This document shows, one piece after another, positions 1 to 5,279 of a DNA stretch of 5,312 nt. The notes under the pieces are model-generated. The model saw only the letters and a program-made list of their open reading frames with translations, was not told where the DNA came from and ran no database searches. Every line of letters starts with the position of its first letter. Within the stretch, counting starts at the first letter, position 1. Origin of the DNA: Candidatus Omnitrophica bacterium UBA5776. Lineage in GTDB: Bacteria > Omnitrophota > Gorgyraeia > Gygaellales > Profunditerraquicolaceae. The position numbers and the translations under genes were made by a program. Location of the stretch: the NCBI GenBank assembly GCA_002418595.1, contig DIEK01000059.1:1-5312 (forward strand), written 5' to 3'.

Positions 1-15
1 GCTCAGCCTTTTCAT
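1..15 (-). CDS. First five codons of the next operon gene, probably FeoB GTPase (partial)
   Basis: Only Met-Lys-Arg-Leu-Ser is visible before the window ends. The start is well supported: a GGAGGTG ribosome binding site at 24-30 sits 8 nt before the ATG, inside the last codons of feoA, and the ATG begins 2 nt after the feoA stop. This is the arrangement of a translationally coupled gene. In most feo operons the gene directly after feoA is feoB, the membrane GTPase that carries Fe(II) across the inner membrane, and FeoB proteins often begin with a short basic stretch before the G1 loop. The identity therefore rests on gene order and not on sequence; a second feoA copy or feoC cannot be excluded. 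Confidence 0.6.
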
Positions 16-17
16 GC

Positions 18-248
18 TTACAGCACCTCCACGTAAACCCGGACCGCTTCTTCCTTGCGCAGGGACAGATTATAACCCCTTATTCTCACCTCGACCGGAT
101 CCCCCAGGGGTGCGGTCCTCAATACCTCCAGAGAGCAGCCCGGGACGATCCCCATGTCGAGCAGTCGTTTCTTCAGGGCCCCTCCGGAGGAAACCCTTTT
201 GACGACACCTTTCTTTCCCGGTTTCAAACCATCCAATCGCTCTTCCAT
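18..248 (-). CDS. feoA: FeoA-family ferrous iron transport accessory protein
   Basis: This 76-residue protein has the usual FeoA length and the SH3-like FeoA domain fills it. Visible family signatures are KKRLLDMGIVPG at about 26-37 and the APLGDPVEVRIRGYNLSLR stretch at about 46-64, followed by the typical E-E/A-V ending. FeoA is a small cytoplasmic protein thought to bind and modulate the FeoB Fe(II) transporter. The ATG at 248 is preceded by GGAGGAG at 251-257, slightly close but strong. The gene lies 44 nt after the permease stop, and the gap holds a palindromic element (261-278) like the one in the promoter of the upstream metalloregulator. feoA may therefore have its own metal-responsive expression besides read-through from the operon. 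The next gene starts immediately after its stop. Confidence 0.93.
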   Translation of the reverse strand: MEERLDGLKPGKKGVVKRVSSGGALKKRLLDMGIVPGCSLEVLRTAPLGDPVEVRIRGYNLSLRKEEAVRVYVEVL

Positions 249-260
249 CGCTCCTCCATT

Positions 261-278
261 TGTTAGATATAACTAACT
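261..278 (-). promoter_or_regulatory. Candidate DtxR/MntR-type operator before feoA
   Basis: The + strand reads TGTTAGATATAACTAACT. It contains GTTAG-N6-CTAAC, and its TGTTAGA left half is identical to the left half of the operator at 1775-1792; the right half (ACTAACT) differs at its two ends. It sits 3 nt upstream of the feoA ribosome binding site. On the minus strand it contains TTATAT, which could serve as a -10, though I see no good -35. A repressor bound here would block transcription or initiation of feoA. The assignment to the local regulator is inferred from shared sequence and gene context. Confidence 0.6.
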
Positions 279-292
279 CTTGACCAAAAAAT

Positions 293-1198
293 TTACATCA
301 GGCTGAAAACGTATCCTGCCAGCAGGGATGCCGCGCATATAAACGCCAGATAGATCACCAGGATTTTTGTGCCGAATTCCTTTCCTAAAACAAGAATGGT
401 CCCATAACTGGTGATCGGCCCGGCCAAAAGCAGGGTGAACCCCGCCCCTGCGCTCAACCCCCGTCTGATCAGTGCATCGACCACCGGCACGCCCATGGTG
501 GCGCAGAAATATACCGACAGCCCGAAAACAAGCGCAAAGACATACCCGGCCGGGCCTTTAAGATAGGTCTTCACAAGATAACCCACGGGCATCAATGATT
601 CCACCGCGGCCGCCAGCCCCAGGCCCAGGAGGATCTCTTTTCCTATATCTTTAGGCATATCGATGAAGGCGTATTTTAGGATCGACTTCATCCTGGAGAG
701 AAAGCCCCTTTGGGCCTTTGCCGCGCAATGAGAACATTTTTTCTCACCGCAGATGCATTCCGCAGGGGCAGATATCTTTCCGCTTCTCCTGACCGGGATC
801 CTGTTGCCGATAAAACCCGCGGCCAGGCCCATCAAGATCACGGTGAAGAAAAGGAATGCCGCGAATTTAACGCCGAGAATTCCCGCCGTGACTACCAGGG
901 CATTCACGGAAGTGGCTGGGGTGACTATCAAAACGGCGAGGATCGGCCCCAAAGAGGCCCCTTTCCTGCGGAAGCTTACCGCGATAGGAAGCGCCCCCCA
1001 GCAGCATACGGGAGCGAGCGTCCCTGCCAGGGTGGACCAAAAGACCCCCTTCATCCCTCTTCCTCCCAAGTGTTTCTCTATCCACTCGTCCGGGACGAAT
1101 TCATGGATGACCCCGCTCAGGATAAAGCCGACGAACAAAGCAGGGACTGTCACGGCAAGATAATGAAGAAAAGAAGCGCCAAACCTGGACAAAAACAT
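293..1198 (-). CDS. PF03773/COG0701-type permease with cysteine-rich loop, probable metal(loid) transporter
   Basis: A 301-residue polytopic inner-membrane protein of the ArsP/SO_0444/YraQ permease family. The two internal repeats each carry the family signature. The first is LAPVCCWGALPIAVSFRRKG at 61-80 followed by TPATS at 93-97; the second is FCATMGVPVVDALIRRG at 231-247 followed by AGPITS at 259-264. The central cytoplasmic-type loop contains C148-x-C150-x4-C155-x2-C158, a plausible metal-binding cluster, and C65-C66 lie in the first repeat's pore-like motif. Characterised relatives export methylated arsenicals or Cu/Zn. Here the gene lies between a DtxR-like regulator and feoA, so a role in divalent metal handling (iron, manganese or a competing metal) is inferred; direction and substrate are unknown. 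The ATG at 1198 has AGAGGG at 1205-1210, 6 nt away, directly after the stop of a 19-codon ORF. Confidence 0.88.
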   Translation of the reverse strand: MFLSRFGASFLHYLAVTVPALFVGFILSGVIHEFVPDEWIEKHLGGRGMKGVFWSTLAGTLAPVCCWGALPIAVSFRRKGASLGPILAVLIVTPATSVNALVVTAGILGVKFAAFLFFTVILMGLAAGFIGNRIPVRRSGKISAPAECICGEKKCSHCAAKAQRGFLSRMKSILKYAFIDMPKDIGKEILLGLGLAAAVESLMPVGYLVKTYLKGPAGYVFALVFGLSVYFCATMGVPVVDALIRRGLSAGAGFTLLLAGPITSYGTILVLGKEFGTKILVIYLAFICAASLLAGYVFSLM

Positions 1199-1210
1199 GA
1201 ATTGCCCTCT

Positions 1211-1270
1211 TTATTTTCTCTCTTTTGACATGGTAGTAAGAGCTAACACCCACATGAAAAAATTTTCCAT
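1211..1270 (-). CDS. 19-residue small membrane-type ORF between regulator and permease
   Basis: The translation is MENFFMWVLALTTMSKERK: an acidic N-terminus, about 12 hydrophobic residues (4-15), then a basic tail, the pattern of a minimal single-pass membrane peptide. The ATG at 1270 follows an AAGGTGA ribosome binding site that overlaps the last codons and stop of the regulator (4-nt gap). The TAA abuts the permease ribosome binding site, leaving 12 nt to the permease ATG. This tight fit between two co-directional genes suggests a real, translationally coupled gene, perhaps a small subunit or modulator of the permease. I recognise no named family. The alternative is a plain intercistronic spacer that is open by chance; a candidate operator overlaps it. 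Confidence 0.5.
   Translation of the reverse strand: MENFFMWVLALTTMSKERK
1231..1248 (-). promoter_or_regulatory. Weak third copy of the DtxR/MntR-type operator, upstream of the permease
   Basis: The + strand reads TGGTAGTAAGAGCTAACA. Aligned with the operator at 1775-1792 it keeps TG-TAG in the left half and all of CTAACA in the right half, with the same 18-bp length. It ends 32 nt before the permease ATG. A weak promoter, TTCATG-17-TACCAT on the minus strand, would place its -10 at the element. It also lies inside the codons of the 19-residue ORF, so the resemblance may be partly chance. Confidence 0.3.
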
Positions 1271-1274
1271 AACA

Positions 1275-1742
1275 TCACCTTTTTTCTTTACCTTTCTTGA
1301 CCCGGATCCTTTTTACGCAGGACTCGAGGCCGTTGAGGCTGCCGGACGGCAGGCTCTTCTCTATAAAGGAAAAGAAACCGGACAGCCTAGCCAACGTCAG
1401 CCCGCTAACTGAATGCTCCAGTTTGCAGGACTCCTCCCTTGCCGTATCGTGATCGATGAACAGATACTCCGTCAGGAAACGGAACAGCATATCCTCTTTA
1501 TCCTGGAGCTCGCAGGCAAGGCGCTTGCCCGCGGCGGTAAGACAAGCTGATCCGTATCTTTCGTGCTTCAGCATGCCCTTCCCGGCAAGGTTCTTGAAAG
1601 CGGTGTTGACGCTGGATTTCTTCACTCCCAGCCGTGCCGCTATATCGCTGACCCTGGCGAAGCCGTTCCTGCTCTCGAAATAATTCACGGCCTCCAGGTA
1701 ATCTTCCATGTTGGAAGTGATCTTTTTACCCCCCGCGCCCAT
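1275..1742 (-). CDS. DtxR/MntR-family metal-dependent transcriptional regulator
   Basis: A 155-residue cytoplasmic DNA-binding protein. An N-terminal winged helix-turn-helix (about 12-72: MEDYLEAV, then ARVSDIAARLGVKKSSVN as the helix-turn-helix, then LTAAGKRLA) is followed by the dimerisation and metal-binding domain with the EESCKLEHSVS signature at 103-113. There is no C-terminal SH3-like domain, as in MntR-type short members. By alignment, D14 and E17 match MntR Asp8 and Glu11, E109 and H110 match its Glu102 and His103, C106 takes the position of DtxR Cys102, and the usual His77/His79 position is Glu83. The ligand set is thus a mix of manganese-type and iron-type. The ATG at 1742 has GGGAG 5 nt upstream. 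It heads the permease-feo operon and has a palindrome over its own -10, so autoregulation is likely. Confidence 0.9.
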   Translation of the reverse strand: MGAGGKKITSNMEDYLEAVNYFESRNGFARVSDIAARLGVKKSSVNTAFKNLAGKGMLKHERYGSACLTAAGKRLACELQDKEDMLFRFLTEYLFIDHDTAREESCKLEHSVSGLTLARLSGFFSFIEKSLPSGSLNGLESCVKRIRVKKGKEKR

Positions 1743-1774
1743 GCACTCTCCCGCTTACACTGCTCCAATATGCT

Positions 1775-1792
1775 TGTTAGACAATTCTAACA
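1775..1792 (-). promoter_or_regulatory. Palindromic operator over the -10 of the regulator operon
   Basis: The + strand reads TGTTAGACAATTCTAACA, a perfect 7+7 bp dyad around a 4-bp centre. It covers the whole -10 hexamer (1784-1789) of the promoter that drives the regulator, small ORF, permease and feo genes. Size and symmetry fit DtxR/MntR/IdeR boxes, which often contain TTAG/CTAA arms. Binding by the regulator encoded immediately downstream would shut the operon off when its metal is plentiful. Related elements lie at 261-278 and, weaker, at 1231-1248. Confidence 0.78.
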
Positions 1793-1811
1793 TATTCCCG
1801 GTTTTTGTCAA
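1784..1811 (-). promoter_or_regulatory. Sigma70-type promoter of the regulator-permease-feo operon
   Basis: On the minus strand a perfect -35 TTGACA (1806-1811) is separated by 16 bp from a 5/6 -10 TAGAAT (1784-1789). Transcription should start near 1777, giving a leader of about 35 nt before the regulator ATG. The -10 lies inside the dyad at 1775-1792. Confidence 0.8.
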
Positions 1812-1870
1812 CCCTTTTTAGAAAACTTTTAGTAAAGAAAAGGTGGGGAAGGGAAGGATAAAAATGCGTC

Positions 1871-2989
1871 TCAGAAGGAATTCAGGAAGCCGGATAGGTC
1901 TGCTTTCAGTCTTTTACCCGCCAGGAAGCTGCGCGCGATCCTGAAAGATTTTATGGCGAGCTTGCGGCGCCTGTTCTTGTGGGTGATCAGATATTCCAGC
2001 CGGGAAGAGAATTCTCCTCCGCCCGCCTCCTGGCTTGAGAAAAACAGGGCCGCTTCTTTAAATTTCTCGAAAACAGGCAGTCTGTTGAGTAAAAGGGCGT
2101 TCTTGCACAAAGCCCCTTCGTGGGTGGAAAGAGAGAACGATTCACTTAAAGAAGGGTTGATATAAATGTCGCTCAGGTAATACAACTGAAACAGCCTTTC
2201 TTTTTCCAGGTATCTTATGTAAAAAAGCTGGCCGGGGAATTTACGCAATACCCGGAGAAGCTTTTTGTGAAGGTCTTTTTCCAGGGATTTACCGATTATA
2301 AAGAATTTGAAGTTCTTATGCCTCCCCAGGAGTTTAGGAAGATGGCGAATGATTATCTCTATCCCTTTTATCTGCTCGAGCCGCCCGACGTATAGACCGG
2401 TAACATCGCCTTCTTTTATGCCGTATTTCTGCCTGATGCCGGAAATTATTTCCTTCGAAGCGGGAAAGGTTTCTATTGTGTTCTCTATCATTGTCAGTTT
2501 CCCGGCGAACTTGGGGAAATACCTGCAGAAATTGTCGTATTCGTAATTGGAAGGGCAGATAATCTTGTCCGCGAGCTCTATCATTTTTTCCTGATTCCGC
2601 AAGAAATAATTAAGCGTCCTGAACCCCGATTCCCTCTCCCGGCGCAGGATACTGTGGAAATGATAAATTATCTTCGGGCGGGGATGAGCGCCGTTCTTGA
2701 CCCCGCGCAATTCACCAGTCCAGTTCACGAAATGCTGAATTATGTAGTCGAACCCGCTCCAGCCGTGCTCTTTTTCGAAACCGGAAAGATTATTGTATTG
2801 CGTAATGGTTCCGTCGGGATTGAACAACTTTGCCGGGTATTTCTTGCGGAACTCTGCGCTTATCAGGACATGGACCCTGTGCCCCAGGTTAGTCAAGGCG
2901 TCCCTGCACTGTTTAACGACCTGACCTACCCCGCCGCAATACCCTTTGCCTATGGGGAATTCAAAAGTGAGCAGCAGTATTTTTTTCAT
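1871..2989 (-). CDS. GT4-type (GT-B fold) glycosyltransferase
   Basis: A 372-residue cytoplasmic or membrane-peripheral glycosyltransferase with two Rossmann-like halves. The N-terminal acceptor half starts MKKILLLTFEFP with a GGVG loop at 19-22; a linker around IICPSNYEYDNF (143-154) follows. The C-terminal donor half shows LYVGRLEQIKGIE (199-211), where R203 and K209 are in the positions that contact the sugar-nucleotide phosphates. The EX7E motif is E283/E291 within NPSLSESFSLSTHEGAL, a hallmark of retaining GT4 enzymes. The family usually transfers a hexose from UDP- or GDP-sugar during lipopolysaccharide, exopolysaccharide or glycoprotein synthesis; donor and acceptor cannot be read here. 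The ATG at 2989 has AAGGA at 2996-3000. No sugar-pathway gene lies beside it, so it looks like an orphan transferase. The nearest downstream gene, the metalloregulator, has its own promoter. Confidence 0.87.
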   Translation of the reverse strand: MKKILLLTFEFPIGKGYCGGVGQVVKQCRDALTNLGHRVHVLISAEFRKKYPAKLFNPDGTITQYNNLSGFEKEHGWSGFDYIIQHFVNWTGELRGVKNGAHPRPKIIYHFHSILRRERESGFRTLNYFLRNQEKMIELADKIICPSNYEYDNFCRYFPKFAGKLTMIENTIETFPASKEIISGIRQKYGIKEGDVTGLYVGRLEQIKGIEIIIRHLPKLLGRHKNFKFFIIGKSLEKDLHKKLLRVLRKFPGQLFYIRYLEKERLFQLYYLSDIYINPSLSESFSLSTHEGALCKNALLLNRLPVFEKFKEAALFFSSQEAGGGEFSSRLEYLITHKNRRRKLAIKSFRIARSFLAGKRLKADLSGFLNSF

Positions 2990-3082
2990 TACGGTTCCTT
3001 ACTCTCCGGCCGTTGGCTTAAAAGGAAAAAACGTCTCGTCCGACGTCAATCGACAGACCGATGCCTTGGTCGGAGCAATACG

Positions 3083-3111
3083 ATTATAAGTGATATAAGT
3101 CCGGGTCTATA
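3083..3111 (-). promoter_or_regulatory. Candidate proximal promoter of the glycosyltransferase gene
   Basis: A perfect -10 TATAAT (3083-3088, minus strand) has only a poor -35 (TATAGA, 3106-3111) at 17 bp. Transcription would start about 87 nt before the glycosyltransferase ATG. Confidence 0.3.
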
Positions 3112-3202
3112 CCTGTGGATAAGACGCAGAAGAATAAAAGCGGTGTGCTTACTTTGACATCATCAAAACTGTTCCGCTCCGGGATACACTCCGTCGCTAT
3201 CG

Positions 3203-3235
3203 CCGTTAGAGTATTTTTATTATACACTCTAACGG
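3203..3235. repeat. Perfect 10-bp inverted repeat with 13-bp centre
   Basis: The arms are CCGTTAGAGT (3203-3212) and ACTCTAACGG (3226-3235). The flanks continue the symmetry imperfectly for about 15 bp on each side (CCGTCGCTATCG on the left against CCGTTGCGTATGCG on the right when reverse-complemented). No T-tract follows on either strand, so it is not a standard terminator. The centre holds a minus-strand TATAAT, and each arm contains the GTTAGA half-site also seen in the metalloregulator operator. It may be an operator, a cruciform or RNA stem, or the trace of a small element. Confidence 0.7.
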
Positions 3236-3247
3236 TCGCATACGCAA
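3219..3247 (-). promoter_or_regulatory. Candidate distal promoter inside the inverted repeat
   Basis: On the minus strand TTGCGT (3242-3247) is followed after 17 bp by a perfect TATAAT (3219-3224). The -10 is framed by the arms of the 3203-3235 repeat, a layout typical of a repressed promoter. Its transcript would have a leader of about 220 nt before the glycosyltransferase. Confidence 0.4.
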
Positions 3248-3340
3248 CGGGTAATTTTGCAAGGTTGTGCAAAGGTAAAAGGGCGCGCCGGAGATTATTA
3301 CTTCGTTGTCTAAATAAGGCTCGCGCTAAGAATCTTAGTA

Positions 3341-4279
3341 TCAGAACGAATATCTCAATGTGGAGATAAAACGGGAATCGTTCTCCTTGGCCGGCTCTGC
3401 GGGATCGGAATAATAGTCGTCAATGAAGCTAAAACATAAAGATAACTTTTCATTGAGCGGATTCACCAGGGAGGTTTCGGAATGCAACCTGTATTCTCCG
3501 GACTCGGTCAAAGAGGGATAAACCGATATGTCCTGCGTGACCTTGGACCTGCTGAAAACTTTCTTTTCCAGGAACACCCTGGGGATCAGTACCGTTTCAT
3601 TCTGATCCGGCTCTTCCTTCCTGAATCTCGTATGCTCAAAACCCACGCCGAATTCCGCCAGCGCCTTGAAACCCGGGGTATCGAAAAACCAGTATCCTAA
3701 GCCCGTAGAAGGAATGATCCTGTATTCAATATTGGCGAACCTGTCATGATCGTTCTCTATCTTATAAAAGTTATACCAGGATTTTTCCCGGAAACGGTAA
3801 GCGTAACGCAGCATCCCCGACCATTTCTGCGCGTCCATTTTGTTGTTTGCAGAAGAATAATAGACGTCGCTTTTCATGGAAAAATCATCGGCATCGGTCT
3901 TTCTGTCCACCAGCAGGCGAACGGAGAAATTGGAACTCTTGGTGTTGCCGTTGGACTTATTGTATCCGGCGGATATGCTTCTCGTCCATTTTGCCGGCTT
4001 TTCCTTTTCTTTGACTGCCGACGCTGTAACGGACTTCGCGTAAAGTATCTCCTTAATCTCTCCCCTTGGGACCTCGACGCTCCCGATCACCGGGCTCTCC
4101 AGTTTCAACCGTTGCCCTTCATCGGAGACGATCCTGCCGCTGATCCTGTCGCCGTTGTTCAGATAAACCTCCGCCTGCCCATCCGCCGGGGCGGCGTAAA
4201 GCGGGACTACGCAAGACAATATCGACAGAACGGTAATCCAAAATGATATAAAAAGGTGCGGATACATACGAATTATCAT
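3341..4279 (-). CDS. DUF481-family outer-membrane beta-barrel protein
   Basis: A 312-residue exported protein. Residues 1-30 form a signal peptide (basic start, hydrophobic 8-27, likely cut after LYAA). Residues 37-80 form a small beta-rich LSm-like domain (LNNGDRISGRIV, then GSVEVPRGEIKEILY) that commonly precedes DUF481 (PF04338). After a Lys/Glu/Ala-rich linker (about 82-97), residues 98-312 show the alternating, aromatic-rich strands of an outer-membrane barrel, with YNFYKIENDHDRFANIEYR and the STGLGYWFFDT segment typical of the family. The chain ends RYSF, with the terminal Phe recognised by the BAM machinery. The function of the family is unknown; it contains salt-induced outer-membrane proteins. 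The ATG at 4279 lacks a clear Shine-Dalgarno; ATG 4267 is no better. A strong promoter lies 32 nt upstream. Confidence 0.85.
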   Translation of the reverse strand: MIIRMYPHLFISFWITVLSILSCVVPLYAAPADGQAEVYLNNGDRISGRIVSDEGQRLKLESPVIGSVEVPRGEIKEILYAKSVTASAVKEKEKPAKWTRSISAGYNKSNGNTKSSNFSVRLLVDRKTDADDFSMKSDVYYSSANNKMDAQKWSGMLRYAYRFREKSWYNFYKIENDHDRFANIEYRIIPSTGLGYWFFDTPGFKALAEFGVGFEHTRFRKEEPDQNETVLIPRVFLEKKVFSRSKVTQDISVYPSLTESGEYRLHSETSLVNPLNEKLSLCFSFIDDYYSDPAEPAKENDSRFISTLRYSF

Positions 4280-4317
4280 CTTTTGCGGGTATTTCGCCGA
4301 AACAGTTATTCTGCTCT

Positions 4318-4346
4318 ATTATACGTGTTTTGCGGAGGAGAGACAA
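4318..4346 (-). promoter_or_regulatory. Sigma70-type promoter of the DUF481 gene
   Basis: On the minus strand TTGTCT (4341-4346, 4/6 to consensus) is followed after 17 bp by a perfect TATAAT (4318-4323). Transcription should begin near 4311, about 32 nt before the ATG at 4279. The stop codon of the decayed nitroreductase frame overlaps this -10, which supports the view that the tail of that frame is not real coding sequence. Confidence 0.7.
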
Positions 4347-4648
4347 GGGGAAGAGGGGAAAATGGAACTACGCGAGTTTGATTCTTTGGTCATTGGAAGG
4401 AAAATCAACGATTTCTTCAATTTGGATTCTTCCATCCATTTTTTATAACGCGGTAGGGCAATCTCTGAAAGTCTCTTCCTGAATGCTTTATCCGTAACAA
4501 CAGCGAACCTCCACCCTTGCGCATTGCATCCGCTCGGAGCCATGTTACCGGCGTCGATTATCGTCTGAAGCGCATCCTTCGCGATCTCTATTGAATCGTA
4601 GCTTCTAACCGATCTTCTTGTCATGATATTTTCGATAACCGGGTTCAT
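4319..4648 (-). pseudogene. Truncated nitroreductase-family gene
   Basis: The first 74 or so residues are a clean nitroreductase N-terminus: IMTRRSVRSYDS (8-19, where the Arg-Arg-Ser contacts FMN phosphate), the helix LQTIIDAGNMAPSG (27-40), and CNAQGWRFAVVTD (41-53), then RKRLSEIALPRYKKWMEE. The family forms FMN dimers that reduce quinones or nitroaromatics with NAD(P)H and is usually 165-220 residues long. Here the frame ends at 109 codons, and its last 35 residues (Ser/Pro/Lys-rich) look like non-coding sequence; the C-terminal half with the remaining flavin contacts is gone. The start is sound: ATG at 4648, AGGAG at 4660-4664, 47 nt after the methyltransferase stop. It is probably non-functional. 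The damaged point lies near 4425-4435, and the 3' tail reaches into the DUF481 promoter. Confidence 0.8.
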
Positions 4649-4695
4649 TGTTTTACAATCTCCTGATTTATGACTGCCGATTATGGCTTAGGAAT

Positions 4696-5181
4696 TCATT
4701 CTCTATATCTAAATCTCGGGAAAAATCTTCCCGTTTTTCTCTGATATTCAATATATGCCTCTCCAAACCTGTTGACCATCATTCTTTCTTCGTATCTTAC
4801 GATGTAATGAGATATCGGGTGCAAAAGCACTGCCCACAAAACAAAAATGCAGCTATTGAGATAAACAGCCAACCCAAAGTTAAATATCGATAAAAATGCG
4901 GCGTAGAGCGGGTGACGGACATATTTAAACGCACCGCTGGTGCATAGCTTATCACCTCTATCAGAGGCGGGTAATGATTTTACGCTCCAAACGATTACCG
5001 CCAGCGTCATCAGGATCGAAATGATAAATATTGAATTAAGAAGGGGCCGACTATTTGATAAGAGCGGAAGATATATTCTTTTGCTAAACCAGTTCGCAAC
5101 GAAAAAAAGGACAAGGCTGATTGATAGTCCGGCAGGACCGCTGCCAAAAATTTTACTAAGCCTCGTAGATTGCTTGTTCAT
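4696..5181 (-). CDS. Isoprenylcysteine carboxylmethyltransferase/PEMT-like membrane methyltransferase
   Basis: A 161-residue integral membrane protein with four likely helices (about 17-32, 48-67, 92-108, 111-128). The C-terminal half carries the family's SAM-binding signatures: LCTSGAFKYVRHPLYAAF at 79-96 with the R89-H90-P91-x-Y93 motif, the E131-E132 pair, and FGEAYIEYQRKTGRFFP at 139-155. Such proteins (PF04140/PF04191 and the NnrU-like group) methylate lipids, isoprenoid thiol acids or small molecules at the membrane; bacteria lack prenylated CaaX targets of the eukaryotic kind, so the substrate is unknown. The start at 5181 has only a weak GGGA before it, and the promoter is weak (TTGGGC-17-TAAATT at 5202-5230). 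The gene reads more AT-rich than the metal operon. It precedes the nitroreductase remnant on the same strand. Confidence 0.85.
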   Translation of the reverse strand: MNKQSTRLSKIFGSGPAGLSISLVLFFVANWFSKRIYLPLLSNSRPLLNSIFIISILMTLAVIVWSVKSLPASDRGDKLCTSGAFKYVRHPLYAAFLSIFNFGLAVYLNSCIFVLWAVLLHPISHYIVRYEERMMVNRFGEAYIEYQRKTGRFFPRFRYRE

Positions 5182-5235
5182 CGAGGGTTCCCGGAGAATA
5201 TAATTTACGGTTTAATATTCCTATGCCCAAAAAGC

Positions 5236-5254
5236 ATGGGGACGGTCTCCCCAT
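5236..5254. repeat. GGGGA hairpin element
   Basis: ATGGGGA-CGGTC-TCCCCAT is a perfect 7-bp stem with a 5-nt loop, followed by a C-rich run and TTTGGTTCTC. GGGGACGG-type hairpins recur in many bacterial genomes as dispersed palindromic repeats, some mobilised by REP-associated Y1 transposases. Only one copy is present here and no transposase is visible. Confidence 0.45.
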
Positions 5255-5279
5255 CCCCCTTTGGTTCTCGTCCATTTTC

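Larger units (their letters stand above)
2990..3340. other. Gene-free stretch of about 350 bp with several dyads
   Basis: No convincing gene is present. Short frames of 62 and 84 codons begin at TTG or GTG without ribosome binding sites and match nothing I recognise. I found no tRNA or clear rho-independent terminator. It does hold a strong inverted repeat around a TATAAT (3203-3235), a 6-bp dyad TTTGCA-AGGTTG-TGCAAA (3256-3273), a second TATAAT (3083-3088), and a small 5-bp hairpin followed by five Ts on the minus strand (3031-3046). It is best seen as the regulatory leader of the glycosyltransferase gene plus the tail of the DUF481 transcript. Confidence 0.6.

Noticed and set aside
710..1228. 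172-codon open frame on the + strand opposite the permease
   Set aside because: It is antisense to a clear membrane permease, is rich in Arg, Gly, Pro and Asp as expected for a shadow frame, and has no family match I recognise.
3031..3046. ACGTC-TCGTCC-GACGT hairpin followed by Ts on the minus strand as a terminator
   Set aside because: The stem is only 5 bp and it lies just before the glycosyltransferase start; too weak to call.
3084..3369. Overlapping 62- and 84-codon frames in the gene-free stretch
   Set aside because: They begin at TTG and GTG, lack ribosome binding sites and cross the inverted repeat and a likely promoter.
4211..4213. Cys23 of the DUF481 protein as a lipobox
   Set aside because: ILSC has Leu at -2, which fits poorly, and a standard cleavage site after LYAA lies seven residues later; the protein is a barrel.
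3746..4246. 166-codon open frame on the + strand opposite the DUF481 gene
   Set aside because: It lies wholly antisense to the outer-membrane protein, whose signal peptide, domain order and terminal Phe are convincing.
4357..5279. Inverted 9-mer GAAAATGGA/TCCATTTTC around the methyltransferase and nitroreductase remnant, as ends of a mobile element
   Set aside because: A 9-bp match within this distance can arise by chance. I see no target-site duplication and no transposase between the copies.
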